NCBI RefSeq assembly: GCF_002583405.1
Contig: NZ_BCMJ01000001.1
Coordinates: forward strand, 351,438-415,437
Direction: 5' to 3'
DNA length: 64,000 nucleotides
Source of the DNA: Secundilactobacillus silagincola
GTDB taxonomy: Bacteria; Bacillota; Bacilli; Lactobacillales; Lactobacillaceae
Shown here: piece after piece, positions 63,018 through 64,000 of the stretch
Numbering within the stretch: the first letter of the stretch is position 1
How the letters are laid out: every line of letters starts with the position of its first letter
The notes under the pieces: generated by a model
The model's input: the letters and a program-made list of their open reading frames with translations, nothing else
Databases searched by the model: none
What the model was told of the DNA's origin: nothing
Made by a program: the position numbers and the translations under genes

Positions 63018-63920
63018 ATGAGAAATTATTTGAGACAGAAAGATGGGATAGGTATGGGAGCTCAGCTCAGCAACCGAAAGATGAATGTTAAACGATTAGT
63101 CGTTAAAGTTGGGACGAGTAGCTTGGTTTACCCCAGTGGCGGACTTAATTTAAGGGTGATTGATCAACTCGCCTTCGCACTAAGTACGTTATGCGGACAG
63201 GGTAAGGAAGTTATTTTAGTTTCGTCTGGGGCGATTGGTGTTGGCTTAAACGCACTTCGGCTGAAGGAGCGACCCAAGGAGATCAGTGAGCAACAGGCGC
63301 TGGCTTCGATTGGCCAAAGTAAGCTGATTACGATGTTCAATCAGCGGTTTGCCCACTATAATCAAACCATCGGGCAACTGTTGCTGACTCATGATGTGTT
63401 CGATTTTCCGGCCAGCAACCAACACGTTATGGATACCTTTGACCGGTTATTAGCCAAACACGTGGTACCGATTGTTAACGAAAATGACTCCATCGCGGTA
63501 GATGAAATGGATCATCGGACCAAGTTTGGTGATAACGATCAGTTGTCCGCTATTGTGGCGACTCACGTAGATGCTGACCTGCTGATCATGTTGTCTGATA
63601 TTGAGGGCTTTTACGATCAAAACCCACTGAAACATGACGATGCTCAGTTAATTCCAACGATTCATCACATTGATGATGAAACCTATGCTGTGGCTGGCGG
63701 TCGCGGCAGCCGGTATGGTACGGGCGGCATGGTGACGAAGCTGACGGCAGCGGAAATTATGCTTAAGGACAATCGTCAAATGGTGTTGGCAAGTGGCAAA
63801 GACCCCGCGATTATTTTGGATATTTTAGCTGGTAAACCAGTTGGTACTTGGTTTACTCCCGAAGAAAAAGGAGGAATGAACAGTAACTATTCTGCTGTAA
63901 AAGGATATAAATCTTTGTAA
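63018..63920 (+). CDS. proB: Glutamate 5-kinase ProB
   Basis: A 300-residue amino-acid kinase: RLVVKVGTSSLVYPSGG, VSSGAIGVGLNALRL, NENDSIAVDE, FGDNDQLSAIVA and GGRGSRYGTGGMVTKLTAA. It catalyses the first step of proline synthesis. The family core begins at about residue 22 (MNVKRLVV), so ATG 63054 or 63081 may be the true start; no candidate has a strong ribosome site. The protein lacks the PUA domain of the longer (about 370-residue) ProB proteins. proA would be expected just beyond the window. Confidence 0.94.
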   Translation: MRNYLRQKDGIGMGAQLSNRKMNVKRLVVKVGTSSLVYPSGGLNLRVIDQLAFALSTLCGQGKEVILVSSGAIGVGLNALRLKERPKEISEQQALASIGQSKLITMFNQRFAHYNQTIGQLLLTHDVFDFPASNQHVMDTFDRLLAKHVVPIVNENDSIAVDEMDHRTKFGDNDQLSAIVATHVDADLLIMLSDIEGFYDQNPLKHDDAQLIPTIHHIDDETYAVAGGRGSRYGTGGMVTKLTAAEIMLKDNRQMVLASGKDPAIILDILAGKPVGTWFTPEEKGGMNSNYSAVKGYKSL

Positions 63921-64000
63921 AGTGGTGCTGCTATACTATTCCATATTCTTATAAGACTGGCGAAAGATATCACAAGGTTAAAGTTAGCCGTTAAATTTTC

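Noticed and set aside
1-64000. CRISPR arrays, tRNA and rRNA genes, insertion sequences
   Set aside because: None were found: no regular spacer-repeat pattern, no tRNA cloverleaf with TTCGANTC context, and no transposase frame.

Overview
The window is chromosomal DNA of a low-to-mid GC lactic acid bacterium (family Lactobacillaceae). The evidence is the gene content: an mnmG end, signal peptidase I, PepC, pyruvate oxidase, BrnQ under a T-box and PbuG with a PurBox, with GGAGG ribosome sites and frequent TTG/GTG starts. The genus cannot be fixed from sequence alone. The combination of PduV, a PduO-type adenosyltransferase, a glycerol facilitator and a complete anaerobic B12 pathway is known from glycerol/1,2-propanediol-using lactobacilli such as the reuteri, coryniformis, rossiae and buchneri/brevis groups.

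Layout. 1-5 kb: mnmG 3' end, an acyl-CoA thioesterase, a cysteine-less HesB-like protein, a leftward cadD-like/pduV-like/flavodoxin group and a histidine phosphatase. 5-9 kb: a flavin reductase-GNAT fusion, a NiCoT cobalt/nickel permease and a convergent PduO-type corrinoid adenosyltransferase. 9.0-35.0 kb: one co-directional run of 30 genes, mostly overlapping by 4 bp, covering the path from glutamyl-tRNA to adenosyl-(pseudo)cobalamin: hemA/L/B/C/D for uroporphyrinogen III, cobA, a precorrin-2 dehydrogenase, cbiK/L/H/F/G/D/J/E/T/C for the corrin ring, cbiA/cbiP amidases, cbiB/cobD for the aminopropanol arm, cobU/S/C for nucleotide-loop assembly, and the CbiMNQO cobalt transporter. A membrane S-component opens the run and an AIR-synthase-like protein lies near its end; together they look like an alpha-ribazole transporter/kinase pair. 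35-44 kb: glpF, pyruvate oxidase, lepB, an MFS exporter, pepC, a stand-alone cobT (the only nucleotide-loop gene missing from the run) and hom. 44.6-53 kb: an accessory-looking stretch with a D,D-carboxypeptidase, two paralogous secreted proteins of unknown function, a degenerate tyrosine-recombinase-like protein, a lipoprotein, a zinc-finger/AP2-like protein and a secreted nuclease. 53-64 kb: cardiolipin synthase, an unassigned structured RNA, a PNPOx-like flavoprotein, an HrtAB-like exporter, queT, a MazG-like protein, pbuG, brnQ with its T-box, and proB.

Regulation. I found no cobalamin riboswitch motif. Instead, CcpA-type cre sites of varying quality lie upstream of the B12 run, the NiCoT permease, glpF, cobT and the unassigned RNA. 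This suggests that B12 synthesis, cobalt uptake and glycerol entry are switched together by carbon source.

Most notable unexplained items: an approximately 358-nt structured RNA at 54.85-55.21 kb with a strong promoter, a perfect cre site over its -35 box and its own terminator; an approximately 106-nt antisense-strand small RNA candidate at 46.04-46.14 kb; a family of palindromic intergenic elements sharing GAGTGTGA-type ends; and a D,D-carboxypeptidase that seems to start at ATT.
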